64,000 nt of DNA from an uncultured Alphaproteobacteria bacterium (GCA_902567855.1 CACFOQ010000002.1:79163-143162), one strand, 5' to 3'. Positions 26,978-36,480 are shown, counted from the stretch's first letter. Notes: a model not told the origin generated them from the letters alone. Numbers and translations: made by a program.

Positions 26978-27225
26978 TATCCACCACTTACAGGAGGAAA
27001 AAAAGCTATCTCATCAATTTCTTTCAATTTTTTATTACTTTGTATATATTCTAAATTAACAGCTATTCTTATCAGATCTTTTTGTTTAATATATTTCTTA
27101 AGTTCTGGATATTTTTCACATAAAAAATTCTTTAAGTTTTCAATATTTTTAATATTTATGTCAGAAATATTTTCCTCATCAATTTTAGTTATTTTTTTTA
27201 ACCAAGAAAAATATTTAATTTTCAT
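26977..27225 (-). CDS. moaD: Molybdopterin synthase sulfur carrier subunit
   Basis: This 82-residue ubiquitin-like protein carries sulfur as a C-terminal thiocarboxylate. It starts with MKIKYFSWLKKITKI and ends in AFFPPVSGG, the diagnostic terminal Gly-Gly that is adenylated and thiolated. It abuts pgsA and shares one base with moaE, so uvrC-pgsA-moaD-moaE is one minus-strand unit. Confidence 0.93.
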   Translation of the reverse strand: MKIKYFSWLKKITKIDEENISDINIKNIENLKNFLCEKYPELKKYIKQKDLIRIAVNLEYIQSNKKLKEIDEIAFFPPVSGG

Positions 27226-27774
27226 TTAAAAATGTTTAAATCCTGACTTCAAATAATCATAAGCAGTATAAAGCGTTAAGATACCTGCAGCCCAAAGAGC
27301 TATTTTACCAATAAACAAAATTGGAATTATTGAAATACCACTCTCGCTTAGAATAAGAATAGCTAATGCTATTAATTGAAGAGAAGTTTTTAGTTTTGCT
27401 ATTTTAGAAACAGGAACGCTTATCTTAATTCCTGCTAAATATTCTCTTAATCCAGAAACTGCAATTTCTCTCAAAAGAATTATTAAAGCTGGAATAACTT
27501 CCCAGTCTGTAATTACTTCTTTCGAAGTTAAAATTAAAATTACAGCTGCAACTAATAATTTATCAGCAATAGGATCTAAAAAAGTTCCTAGATTTGAAAC
27601 TTCATTTCTTAATCTTGCCAGATATCCATCAAAATAATCAGTAATACTAGCTAAACAAAATAATATAAAAGCTGTCCATCCATACCATGGACTTTTCAAA
27701 TAAATACAAGCAACTATAATAGGTATTACTATAATACGAGTTAAAGTTAGGATATTCGAAATATTAAGCCTCAT
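27226..27774 (-). CDS. pgsA: CDP-diacylglycerol-glycerol-3-phosphate 3-phosphatidyltransferase
   Basis: PgsA makes phosphatidylglycerol phosphate, the precursor of phosphatidylglycerol and cardiolipin. The 182-residue protein has several membrane helices and the CDP-alcohol phosphotransferase signature, spread over ITDYFDGYLAR and NLGTFLDPIADKL near 44-73, with the spaced aspartates intact. It lies 28 bases after uvrC and abuts moaD. Confidence 0.94.
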   Translation of the reverse strand: MRLNISNILTLTRIIVIPIIVACIYLKSPWYGWTAFILFCLASITDYFDGYLARLRNEVSNLGTFLDPIADKLLVAAVILILTSKEVITDWEVIPALIILLREIAVSGLREYLAGIKISVPVSKIAKLKTSLQLIALAILILSESGISIIPILFIGKIALWAAGILTLYTAYDYLKSGFKHF

Positions 27775-27802
27775 CTAATCAATTTTTTAGACTAAGTTTA
27801 AT

Positions 27803-29701
27803 TTAATGACTATTAAAAAAATCATAAATTTTGTTTATTATTGCTTTTGGAAGCCCATTTACTAATTCCAGTTCTTTTTTAGAGGCTTTCTTTATTTTTT
27901 CAAAAGAACCAAAGTGTTCCATAAGCTGTTTTTTTCTTTTTGCTCCAACTCCAGGCAATTCATCAAAAACACTTTTTAGAGTATTTTTATTTCTTTTAAC
28001 TCGATGTGTAGTAATTGCGAATCTATGTGCTTCATCTCTAATTCTTTGAATAAAAAATAAAAGAGAATTATTTGGCTCAAGGTTAATATTTGTATTTTCT
28101 AAATGCAAAATTTCTCTACCAGTATTTCTTTTTATACCTTTAGATACACTTAATAAATTTATATTTAATTTTTTTTCCTTAAGAATTTTATGTACTGCAT
28201 TATATTGACCTCTTCCTCCGTCGATAATAATAACATCTGGATAAACCGCATCCAAAGAATTTGGATTTTTAAATCTACGATTTAATACTTCTTGCATCAT
28301 ATAATAATCATCGACTTTGGAAGATTTGGATTGATCATATCGTATATTATATTTTCTATAATTTTTTGGACTAAAACCCTCTTCATCTACAACTATCATT
28401 ACTCCAACTGATTCTTTTCCAAAAGTATGGCTATTATCATATACCTCTATCCGTTTTGGTTGATCATTGAGGTTTAGTAAATCTTTTAATTTTCTTAGAG
28501 CTAACTGATGATTTTGTAAGCTAGCCTTTTTAATCTTAATACTTTCATTAGCATTTTTTTCAGCTAATTTTATATGTTTAAACTTTTCACCAGTTAAAGG
28601 TTTTATAATTTTTATTTTAACACTATTTTTAGTATTTAATAATTTTTCAACATTTTTAAAATGTAAAGGATCTTGATTAATTAGTATTTTAGGAGGAGCA
28701 TCTTTGTTAGAATAAAACTGAAATAAAAAAGATTCTAGTATCTCTATTTCGGTAGCATTTATATCATGATTAGTAAAAAAAGATTTGTTACCATAGTTAC
28801 TACCATTTCTATAAAATTTCCCATGAATGCAACTTTTTCCATCAATAATTTTAACTGCAAAGATATCAATATTTCTCATATCTTTTACATATACTGATTG
28901 ATATTTTTGAATTTGATTAATTGATTTAATACGATCTCTAATTCTAGCAGCCTCTTCATACATTTGTTTTTTACTTGCTAAAGACATTTCTTTATTAAGT
29001 TTATTTTCAATCTGTTTTGTATTTCCAGATAAAAATTTTTTTGCGTCATTGATAGATTCAAGATATTTTTTTTCATTAATATACTCCACACACGGAGCAC
29101 TGCATCTTTTAATATCGTATAGAAGACAAGGTCTTTTGCGATTATTAAATACTGTTTCAGAGCAACTTCTTAATAAAAACGCTTTTTGTAAAGATAATAA
29201 TGTATAATCTGCTACAGAGGGAGAAACAAAAGGGCCAAAGTAATTTCCTTTTAATTTTTTAGCTCCTCTGTATTTTTGAATTCTTGCAAATTTAAATTCT
29301 TTGTTAATCAATATATAAGGAAAAGATTTATCATCTCTCAAAATTATATTAAATCTAGGCTTGTGTCTTTTAATAAGGTTACATTCTAAAAGCAGTGCTT
29401 CAATTTCAGTATTAGTTACAGAAAAACTCATGTTTACTGTTAAATTAACCATTCTTTGTAATCGTCTAGTTAAATTATTTAATGAGGTATAATTTAATAC
29501 CCTTTTAGATAAATTTTTTGCTTTTCCTATATAGAGAATTTCTTCTTTTTCATTTTCCATTTGATAGACACCAGGTTTTTTAGGTAGGATTTTTGCAAAA
29601 GACTTTATAACTTCCAGTCCCTTAAAATTCGCATTTATTTTATCACCAGGAAAAGCGTCATTTATTTTAGGTGCGTTTAAAGGTTTAGTTGCTTTAGCCA
29701 T
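27803..29701 (-). CDS. uvrC: Excinuclease ABC subunit C
   Basis: UvrC makes both incisions in nucleotide excision repair. The 632 residues contain the GIY-YIG nuclease (KPGVYQMENEKEEILYIGKA near 42-61), a cysteine cluster region with RPCLLYDIKRCSAPC near 190-204, the UVR interaction domain near 225-265 (KKQMYEEAARIRDRI), the RNase H-like half (EVYDNSH near 420 and VIIDGGRGQ near 495), and C-terminal helix-hairpin-helix repeats (LPGVGAKRKKQL). All domains are present, so it should be functional. It is first in the uvrC-pgsA-moaD-moaE unit and diverges from xsc. Confidence 0.96.
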   Translation of the reverse strand: MAKATKPLNAPKINDAFPGDKINANFKGLEVIKSFAKILPKKPGVYQMENEKEEILYIGKAKNLSKRVLNYTSLNNLTRRLQRMVNLTVNMSFSVTNTEIEALLLECNLIKRHKPRFNIILRDDKSFPYILINKEFKFARIQKYRGAKKLKGNYFGPFVSPSVADYTLLSLQKAFLLRSCSETVFNNRKRPCLLYDIKRCSAPCVEYINEKKYLESINDAKKFLSGNTKQIENKLNKEMSLASKKQMYEEAARIRDRIKSINQIQKYQSVYVKDMRNIDIFAVKIIDGKSCIHGKFYRNGSNYGNKSFFTNHDINATEIEILESFLFQFYSNKDAPPKILINQDPLHFKNVEKLLNTKNSVKIKIIKPLTGEKFKHIKLAEKNANESIKIKKASLQNHQLALRKLKDLLNLNDQPKRIEVYDNSHTFGKESVGVMIVVDEEGFSPKNYRKYNIRYDQSKSSKVDDYYMMQEVLNRRFKNPNSLDAVYPDVIIIDGGRGQYNAVHKILKEKKLNINLLSVSKGIKRNTGREILHLENTNINLEPNNSLLFFIQRIRDEAHRFAITTHRVKRNKNTLKSVFDELPGVGAKRKKQLMEHFGSFEKIKKASKKELELVNGLPKAIINKIYDFFNSH

Positions 29702-29790
29702 AAATTTCTCTAGATAATATAGATATAATATTATAATCGAAAATTTAAATTAAACAGATTAAACTAGGCATATTAAATATATAAATTAGC

Positions 29791-29796
29791 AGGAGA
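29791..29796 (+). promoter_or_regulatory. Strong Shine-Dalgarno of xsc
   Basis: AGGAGA lies 8 bases before the xsc ATG at 29805. Most genes in this window have no clear Shine-Dalgarno; those with one include xsc, aprM/B/A and the peptide-type binding protein, suggesting high translation of these. Confidence 0.7.
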
Positions 29797-29804
29797 TAAA
29801 TAAG

Positions 29805-31571
29805 ATGGCAAAAATGACAACTGAAGAGGCTTTTATAAAGGTATTGCAAATGCATGGAATAGAACATGCTTTTGGAATTATCGGATCTGCATTTATGCCA
29901 ATATCTGATTTATTTCCTAAAGCTGGGATAACTTTTTGGGATGTAGCACACGAATCAAATGGTGGACTAATTGCTGACGGATATACAAGATCTACTGGTA
30001 AAATTGCTATGTGTATAGCTCAAAATGGACCAGGAATTACTGGTTTTGTTACACCTATAAAAACAGCGTATTGGAATCATACGCCTATGCTTTTAGTTAC
30101 TCCTCAGGCAGCTAATAAAACTATAGGTCAAGGTGGTTTTCAAGAAGTTGAACAAATGAATTTATTCAAAGATATGGTTTGTTATCAAGAAGAAGTTAGA
30201 GATGCTTCAAGAATGGCAGAGGTACTTAATAGAGTTATTGAAAAAGCAATTAGAGGATCTGCTCCTGCACAAATTAACGTTCCAAGAGATTTATGGACTC
30301 AGGTAATTGATATTGAATTACCTTCAATTATCAGAATGGAAAGACAAGCAGGAGGAGTAGAAGCAATAAATAAAGCGACTGAACTTTTATCTAACGCTAA
30401 ATTTCCAGTTATATTATCTGGAGCCGGAGTAGTATTAGCAAATGCAATTGAAGATTGCGTTAAATTAGCAGAGAAGCTTGATGCGCCTGTAGCTTGTGGC
30501 TATCAACACAATGATAGTTTTCCTGGTAAACATCCATTAGCTGTTGGACCACTTGGTTATAATGGATCAAAAGCAGCAATGGAGATTATTTCTAAAGCTG
30601 ATGTCGTTCTTGCTTTAGGAACAAGACTTAATCCATTTTCTACTTTGCCTGGTTATGGAATTGATTATTGGCCTAAAGAAGCAAGCATTATTCAAGTTGA
30701 TATTAATGCAGATAGAATAGGCTTAACAAAAAAAGTATCCGTTGGTATTTGCGGTGATGCTAAACTAGTAGCACAACAAATACTTTCCAAATTGGATTCT
30801 AAAGCTGGAGATATAGGTCGTGAAGATCGTAAGTCCTTAATTCACCAAACTAAATCAGCTTGGTTACAAACTTTGACAAGTCTTGATCATGAAGAGGATG
30901 ATGAAGGAACAACTTGGAATAAAGATTCACGAGAAAGAGATCCTCACAGAATGTCACCGCGTATGGCTTGGAGAGCAATTCAGGCAGGACTTCCAGAAGA
31001 CGCTATAATATCAAGTGATATAGGAAATAATTGTGCAATTGGAAATGCGTATCCAACTTTTGAAAAAGGAAGAAAATATTTAGCACCTGGTCTTTTTGGT
31101 CCATGTGGATATGGTTTTCCTTCAGTATTAGGAGCTAAAATTGGTTGTCCTGATACCCCTGTTGTTGGTTTTGCAGGAGATGGAGCATTTGGAATTAGTA
31201 TGTCAGAGATGACATCTTGTAACCGAAAAGAATGGCCTAATATTACTATGGTTATCTTTCGTAATTATCAATGGGGTGCTGAAAAAAGAAATTCTATTTT
31301 ATGGTATGACAATAATTTTGTTGGAACTGAATTAGACCCAGAACTTAGTTATGCTAAAATTGCTGAAGCATGTGGTTCTAAAGGTGTGCTTGTTAAAACA
31401 CAAAATGAATTAACTGAAGCAATAAGAGTTTCATGTCAGGAACAGCAAAAAGGTATAACGACTTTTATTGAAGTCATTCTTAATCAAGAATTAGGAGAAC
31501 CTTTTAGACGTGATGCAATGAAAGCTCCTGTAGAAGTAGCAGGAATTAATTCTGCCGATATGCAAAACTAG
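29805..31571 (+). CDS. xsc: Sulfoacetaldehyde acetyltransferase
   Basis: Xsc is a thiamine-diphosphate enzyme that converts sulfoacetaldehyde and phosphate to acetyl phosphate and sulfite, the desulfonation step in taurine and related C2-sulfonate use. The 588-residue protein shows Xsc-specific blocks not seen in acetolactate synthases: FGIIGSAFMPISDLFP near 18-33, GPGITGFVTPIKTAYWNH near 75-92 and QGGFQEVEQMNLF near 111-123. The ThDP/Mg motif GDGAFGIS lies near 454, followed by VIFRNYQWGAEKRN near 480. It stands alone on the plus strand; its partner genes (aminotransferase, alanine dehydrogenase, Pta-like, AprMBA) are 12-22 kb downstream. Sulfite made here is the natural substrate for AprBA. 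Confidence 0.96.
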   Translation: MAKMTTEEAFIKVLQMHGIEHAFGIIGSAFMPISDLFPKAGITFWDVAHESNGGLIADGYTRSTGKIAMCIAQNGPGITGFVTPIKTAYWNHTPMLLVTPQAANKTIGQGGFQEVEQMNLFKDMVCYQEEVRDASRMAEVLNRVIEKAIRGSAPAQINVPRDLWTQVIDIELPSIIRMERQAGGVEAINKATELLSNAKFPVILSGAGVVLANAIEDCVKLAEKLDAPVACGYQHNDSFPGKHPLAVGPLGYNGSKAAMEIISKADVVLALGTRLNPFSTLPGYGIDYWPKEASIIQVDINADRIGLTKKVSVGICGDAKLVAQQILSKLDSKAGDIGREDRKSLIHQTKSAWLQTLTSLDHEEDDEGTTWNKDSRERDPHRMSPRMAWRAIQAGLPEDAIISSDIGNNCAIGNAYPTFEKGRKYLAPGLFGPCGYGFPSVLGAKIGCPDTPVVGFAGDGAFGISMSEMTSCNRKEWPNITMVIFRNYQWGAEKRNSILWYDNNFVGTELDPELSYAKIAEACGSKGVLVKTQNELTEAIRVSCQEQQKGITTFIEVILNQELGEPFRRDAMKAPVEVAGINSADMQN

Positions 31572-33169
31572 TTTTTTTGATCTGCTAAAATCAAATCAGC
31601 AGCTTTTTCTGCTATCATTATTGTAGGGGCATTTGTATTACCTGAAGTAATATGAGGCATTACAGAAGCATCTACTATTCTTAAACCTTCTAATCCATGA
31701 GCTAACAATCTGTCATTAACAACAGCTTTGTTGTCATTTCCCATTTTGCAAGTGCCTACAGGATGAAATAATGTATTGGCATATTTAGAAATTTCTCTAA
31801 TTATTTCTTCATCACTTAAATCTTTCCCTGGTCTCATTTCTTCAGGCATATAAGGTTTAAAAGCATTTGATTTTAATACAATATCACGGGTAAGTTTAAT
31901 GGATCTTACTGCTACATCTATATCTTCTTTAGTAGAAAGATAATTTAAATTTATTTCAGGATAAATTCTAGTGTCATTGTTTTCAATGCGAACATAACCT
32001 CTGCTTGTAGGCCTTACATTAGTAACTGTAGGAGTAAAGGCAGGAAAGGTATGAAGTGTAGTTGCTCCAAGAGTATCCATGCTTAAGGGAGCTACATGAA
32101 ATTGTAAATCAGGAGTTTCTAAAGAAGGATTGCTTTTAGTAAATCCGCATAATTGTGAAGGACCCATTGTCATTGCCCCAGAGCGAAAGAATAAATATTC
32201 AAGTCCTACTAAAAATTTTCTATAATAACTGTGATACAATTGATTAAGAGTATCAATATTTTTTACAGTGTAAACAGGACGTAACATAAGATGATCTTGT
32301 AAATTTTCCCCAACATTTTCATTGTCTTTTATTACTTCTATACCTTTTGATTTTAATAAATTTGGTGAACCAACACCAGATGCTTGCAGAATATGAGGAG
32401 ATCCTATTGCTCCAGCTGAAAGTATAATTTCTTTGTTACATTTTATTTTTATTAATTCGTTATTTTGCCAGTATTCAACTCCAATAGCTTTCAAACCATC
32501 AAAAATGATTTTTTTGATGTGAGCTTTAATTTCAATTGACAAATTCTCTCTTTTTTTTGCAGGGTTAAGATAACCAACTGCTGTACTACATCGAAGTCCA
32601 TTTTTTTCTGTTACATGAAAGTACCCACAACCTTCGTTTGAGCCAGTATTAAAGTCAGAAGTGTGAGGTATTCCAAACTCTTTTGCTGCTTCTATAAATG
32701 TATCAAGTAACTTAAGTTTAATTCTTTGATCACTAACAGAGAGAGGCCCTCCAGTTCCATGAAATTCATTTTCACCATGCTCAAAGTTTTCAGCTTTTCT
32801 AAAATAAGGCAATACATCTTCCCAGCTCCACCCAACATTACCTAATTGTCGCCAATAGTTGTAGTCATTTGATTGACCACGAATATAAAGTAACCCATTA
32901 ATGGATGAGCTTCCTCCCAAAACTTTACCTCGAGGAAAATTCATGATTCTATTACCTAATCCTGGACCACTTTTAACCTTAAAGCACCAATCAACCTTGG
33001 GATTGTGCATTGTTTTTGTATATCCAACAGGAATATGTATCCAAGGATAATTATCTTTTTTTCCTGCTTCTAATAACAATACTTTATTTGATTTATTAGC
33101 TGTTAATCGGTTTGCTAACACACACCCAGCAGAACCAGCACCAATAATTATATAGTCAAAATTACTCAT
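31568..33169 (-). CDS. GMC-family FAD alcohol/choline dehydrogenase-like protein
   Basis: This 533-residue glucose-methanol-choline oxidoreductase resembles choline dehydrogenase (BetA) and alcohol dehydrogenase AlkJ. The FAD dinucleotide fold is IIGAGSAGCVLANRL at 8-22, GMC signature 1 is PRGKVLGGSSSINGLLYIRG near 79-98, and signature 2 is GAIGSPHILQASGVG near 253-267. The catalytic pair is the histidine in FHPVGTCKMG near 465 and the one or two residues in NTNAPTIMIAEKAAD near 513-527. Choline to betaine aldehyde is one possibility, but no betB or betI is nearby, so substrate is open. It overlaps xsc convergently by 4 bases. Confidence 0.85.
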   Translation of the reverse strand: MSNFDYIIIGAGSAGCVLANRLTANKSNKVLLLEAGKKDNYPWIHIPVGYTKTMHNPKVDWCFKVKSGPGLGNRIMNFPRGKVLGGSSSINGLLYIRGQSNDYNYWRQLGNVGWSWEDVLPYFRKAENFEHGENEFHGTGGPLSVSDQRIKLKLLDTFIEAAKEFGIPHTSDFNTGSNEGCGYFHVTEKNGLRCSTAVGYLNPAKKRENLSIEIKAHIKKIIFDGLKAIGVEYWQNNELIKIKCNKEIILSAGAIGSPHILQASGVGSPNLLKSKGIEVIKDNENVGENLQDHLMLRPVYTVKNIDTLNQLYHSYYRKFLVGLEYLFFRSGAMTMGPSQLCGFTKSNPSLETPDLQFHVAPLSMDTLGATTLHTFPAFTPTVTNVRPTSRGYVRIENNDTRIYPEINLNYLSTKEDIDVAVRSIKLTRDIVLKSNAFKPYMPEEMRPGKDLSDEEIIREISKYANTLFHPVGTCKMGNDNKAVVNDRLLAHGLEGLRIVDASVMPHITSGNTNAPTIMIAEKAADLILADQKN

Positions 33170-33254
33170 TTAAAATTTAGTGTATCAGAATTAAATCTTA
33201 AAATTAACATATTTAAATCACGAACTTGTCAAATTTAATAAATAAAAATGTTTT

Positions 33255-33674
33255 ATGGTATTGGGGCGAAGTTCTTTTTTCATAATTATTCTCACTGTTA
33301 TAATTACCTCTATTTCGCCCCTTAAAGCCAATGATGATCCAGTTGGTTTAGGTGTTGGCACAAGAACATGTTCTAATTTTATTATTGAAACGGTAGAAAT
33401 TGGAGATGATGGTGATCTTACTGAAAGAGCTTTGAAAAGACGATTAGTATATCTGCAATGGGCCAATGGTTTTATGACTGCTTTAAATATCCGCTATTTT
33501 GAAAAGAATAATGAATTTAAAAATTTAAATACTGTAGTAAATCATAATGATTTTTATAATCAAATTCTTTCTAGCTGTAATTACATAATAGATGAGGGTG
33601 ATTATAATGATTTCTCCATAGCAACATTTGTTTTGTTTGATAATATACCCCAAGAGGAAAACAAAGAAGACTAA
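33255..33674 (+). CDS. Small secreted protein of unknown function
   Basis: I do not recognise a named family. The 139-residue product has a likely signal peptide (hydrophobic 7-23, cleavage near PLKA-ND) and a mature domain starting with GVGTRTCSNF. Its central LQWANGFMTALN and a second cysteine in SSCNYI near 115 suggest a small disulfide-linked helical periplasmic protein, similar in pattern to other short alphaproteobacterial secreted proteins with C...W..G. The acidic C-terminus ends in EENKED. It stands alone between a GMC gene and a Ca2+/Na+ antiporter. Confidence 0.65.
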   Translation: MVLGRSSFFIIILTVIITSISPLKANDDPVGLGVGTRTCSNFIIETVEIGDDGDLTERALKRRLVYLQWANGFMTALNIRYFEKNNEFKNLNTVVNHNDFYNQILSSCNYIIDEGDYNDFSIATFVLFDNIPQEENKED

Positions 33675-33748
33675 GTGTAATAAATAATTATATAGTCAAA
33701 CTCATTCATTAATTTATAAGACTCAATAAATAAAATAAATAATTATTA

Positions 33749-34726
33749 ATGTTTATAATTTTGTTATCAATAATAGGTGGCATCATTTCTTTAGGTATTG
33801 GAGCTGAAATGATTGTCAGAAGCTCAGTTAATTTAGCTAACATTTATAAAGTTAGCGGATATTTTATAGGTTTTACTGTTGTTGCTTTAGGAACAAGTCT
33901 TCCAGAATTAGCTGCAACTATACAAGCTGTAAGTGTAGTTGATAGCATGGAGATAGCTTTAGGTAATATTATAGGATCTAATATTGCAAATATTCTTTTA
34001 ATATTAGGTGTGGTTTCAATTTTACAGCCTATTATTTTTTCAGAAAAAAAAGGACAAAAAAATCAGACTATTATGGTTCTTTTAATTACAATCATTGCAG
34101 CTGTAATTTTTTATATTGTAACAAATATTCCAAGTTCTAATCCTTTTATTTTTGGAATTATTTTAATTGCAATTTTTGTTTTTTTCTTATTTTTTCAATA
34201 CAAAATGGAACTTGATTTTAAAAATGAAGAAACATTTTCTGCTAAATACTCCCAAATATTTTCTTATATCTTATTACTTATTGGACTTATTTTTTTATAT
34301 TATGGATCAAAATATTTTATTTTAGGTTCAAATGAGCTTGCTATATATTTTCAAGTTCCTGAATCAATCATTGGTTTAACCTTGGTAGCTTTTGGAACAT
34401 CTTTACCAGAACTTGCAACAGGGGTTGTAGCTGCTCTTAGAAGGCAATCTAATATTGCAGTAGGTACAATTTTAGGTTCTAATATATATAATATAGTTGG
34501 CATTTTTGCTCTTATACTTTTCCTAAAGCCAGAAGGTTTACCTGCTAATTCTGGTATATTATTAACAAATGTAATTCTGATGACTTTAGTAACTTTATTA
34601 TTTGTTTATAAAGTCAGATTTGGGTTTCAATTATTCAAAATAAAACCCTTTCATTTAGGAAGATCTAGTGGAATTTTATTTTTAATTTTATATCTTTTGT
34701 ATAACTTTTATAATTATATTAACTAA
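33749..34726 (+). CDS. Calcium/sodium antiporter, CaCA family (YrbG-like)
   Basis: This inner-membrane exchanger of 325 residues has about ten transmembrane helices in two inverted halves. Each half carries the alpha-repeat signature: ALGTSLPELAATIQ with GNIIGSNIANILLILG near 46-87, and AFGTSLPELATGVV with GTILGSNIYNIVGI near 210-247. Those acidic residues bind the cations. Bacterial YrbG-type proteins exchange Ca2+ for Na+ or H+. Its end overlaps the convergent carboxymuconolactone decarboxylase-like gene by 4 bases. Confidence 0.93.
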   Translation: MFIILLSIIGGIISLGIGAEMIVRSSVNLANIYKVSGYFIGFTVVALGTSLPELAATIQAVSVVDSMEIALGNIIGSNIANILLILGVVSILQPIIFSEKKGQKNQTIMVLLITIIAAVIFYIVTNIPSSNPFIFGIILIAIFVFFLFFQYKMELDFKNEETFSAKYSQIFSYILLLIGLIFLYYGSKYFILGSNELAIYFQVPESIIGLTLVAFGTSLPELATGVVAALRRQSNIAVGTILGSNIYNIVGIFALILFLKPEGLPANSGILLTNVILMTLVTLLFVYKVRFGFQLFKIKPFHLGRSSGILFLILYLLYNFYNYIN

Positions 34727-35103
34727 AGTTTATTGTTTTCTTCTAATACTTTTCTTGCTACACGAAAACATTCTAGTGCCTGAGGAACACCACAATATAT
34801 ACCTATGACATGTATAATTGCTCTTATTTCCTCTTTACTAACACCATTTGTAATAGCTCCTCTGCAATGAATTTCCCATTCCGTCATTTTTCCTAGGGCG
34901 CCTATCATTGATAAATTCATCATTGATCTTGTTTTTACATTTATTGTTTCATCTCCCCAACCAAAACCCCAACACCATTCTGTCATAGCTTTTTGAAAAG
35001 GAAGAGTAAAGTCATCAGCATTATCTAAATTTTTTTGTACATATTCAGATCCTAGAGTGGCTTTTCTTTTTTCTAATCCTTTTTTAAATAATTCTTCGTC
35101 CAT
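34723..35103 (-). CDS. Carboxymuconolactone decarboxylase-family protein
   Basis: This 126-residue all-alpha protein resembles PcaC/AhpD. The family block runs from RSMMNLSMIGALGKMTEWE near 59-77 to EIHCRGAITNGVSKEEI near 77-93 and HVIGIYCGVPQALE near 98-111. It lacks the AhpD CxxC redox pair: one cysteine sits in the EIHCRG block and another in YCG. In marine bacteria such genes often accompany catabolic clusters without ring cleavage, so 4-carboxymuconolactone is not a safe substrate call. It is divergent from the DddP-like gene. Confidence 0.82.
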   Translation of the reverse strand: MDEELFKKGLEKRKATLGSEYVQKNLDNADDFTLPFQKAMTEWCWGFGWGDETINVKTRSMMNLSMIGALGKMTEWEIHCRGAITNGVSKEEIRAIIHVIGIYCGVPQALECFRVARKVLEENNKL

Positions 35104-35180
35104 ATATTTCCTTTTCTAATTACTTCTTTATATATCTTATTTCACTTTTTTGTTACATATTAAGATGAATATTTAGTTAT

Positions 35181-36461
35181 ATGAATATGTTTGAAAGTAA
35201 AAAAATAGATAGAAAAATTGGACCTAAATTTGGTGATGAAGACAACAACGGCGTAATTAATCAATTCAAACCAAAGCTATATGAAGATCAAATAAATTTT
35301 GATCGTATGAGAATGTATCGATTAAATAGGGTAAGGGAACAACTTGAAAAAAACAATATAGGTGCATGTATTTTATTTGATCCAATCAATATTCGTTATG
35401 CTACCGATACTAGAAATATGGCTGTTTTTTCTTTTCACTTAATGACACGTTATGTTTTTATTCCTGTGAATGGACCAGTAACACTATTTGAGTATCCAAA
35501 ATGTGAACATATCTATGAGAATAATTGTACAATAGATGAGGTAAGAGAAGTACTAAGCTGGGACCATTTTTCTTGGGGCAATAAAGTTTATGATCAAGCT
35601 GTTGAGTGGTCAAAGATTATTGATGATCTAATGAAACAATATAGTTCTGAAAATAACAATCTTGCCATTGATGTTTGTGATCCTGCAGGAATTAATGCTT
35701 TAAATGATAATTATAATTACAAAATAACTAACGCTCAAAAATTTTTAGAAATTGCTAGATCAATTAAATCAGAAGATGAAATAATATGTATGAAAGCTGC
35801 TGTTAAAACAGCTGAAAAAGGTATTTCATTAATGCATGAGAGTTTGCAAGCAGGAATGACGGAGGAAGAACTTTGGTCTATCCTTCATAAAACTAATATT
35901 GAGAATGGAGGTGAATGGTTTGAGACTAGGTTGCTTAATTCAGGTCCTAAAACAAATCCTTGGTTTCAAGAATGCAGTAACAGAATTATTCAAAAAGGTG
36001 AAATAGTTGCTTTTGATACAGATATGGTTGGTCCTTATGGATATTGTGCAGATATTTCTAGAACATTTGTTGAGGGAAGAAAGTTGAGTAATTATCAAAA
36101 GAAAATTCACAGCTTAGCGTATGAAAATGTAAAATATAATGCAGAATTAATTAAACCAGAGTTATCTTTTAGAGAATTTGCAGAAAAAGCTTGGAAGCTT
36201 CCTGAAAATTGTTTTGATAATCATTATCCTTGTCAGATACATGGAGTTGGTATGAGTGACGAATGGCCTTTTATTGCTTATCCAGATAAAGATTATACTA
36301 ACGGAGATTATAGCGGAATATTTAAAGAAAATATGGTTATTTGTGTTGAGAGTTATATTGGAGAAGAGGATGGAAATGAGGGTGCAAAGTTAGAGGATCA
36401 GTATTTAGTTACTAAAAACGGTCTTGATAAATTAAGCAGCCTTCCTCTTGATCTAATATAG
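35181..36461 (+). CDS. dddP: DddP-like M24-family protein (candidate DMSP lyase)
   Basis: This 426-residue M24-fold protein most closely resembles DddP, which cleaves dimethylsulfoniopropionate to DMS and acrylate. A DddP-typical stretch lies at 243-265, including GGEWFETRLL and TNPWFQEC. Metal ligands are D279, D281, D291, H354, E390 and E405. As I recall Ruegeria lacuscaerulea DddP (D295, D297, D307, H371, E406, E421), the offsets are constant at 16-17. D360 in HGVGMSD aligns with its catalytic base D377, which ordinary M24 peptidases lack. The N-terminal FDPINIRYATDTRNM also matches. A non-DMSP M24 hydrolase such as an ectoine-hydrolase relative is the alternative. It is 19 bases ahead of a carnitine-dehydrogenase-like gene. 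Confidence 0.78.
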   Translation: MNMFESKKIDRKIGPKFGDEDNNGVINQFKPKLYEDQINFDRMRMYRLNRVREQLEKNNIGACILFDPINIRYATDTRNMAVFSFHLMTRYVFIPVNGPVTLFEYPKCEHIYENNCTIDEVREVLSWDHFSWGNKVYDQAVEWSKIIDDLMKQYSSENNNLAIDVCDPAGINALNDNYNYKITNAQKFLEIARSIKSEDEIICMKAAVKTAEKGISLMHESLQAGMTEEELWSILHKTNIENGGEWFETRLLNSGPKTNPWFQECSNRIIQKGEIVAFDTDMVGPYGYCADISRTFVEGRKLSNYQKKIHSLAYENVKYNAELIKPELSFREFAEKAWKLPENCFDNHYPCQIHGVGMSDEWPFIAYPDKDYTNGDYSGIFKENMVICVESYIGEEDGNEGAKLEDQYLVTKNGLDKLSSLPLDLI

Positions 36462-36480
36462 TTTTATAATAATTTAAGAG

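Noticed and set aside
29805-31571. Acetolactate synthase or other ThDP enzyme as an alternative to Xsc
   Set aside because: Blocks such as QGGFQEVEQMNLF and the acetyl-phosphate type active site are Xsc-specific, and the sulfite-oxidising apr genes fit.
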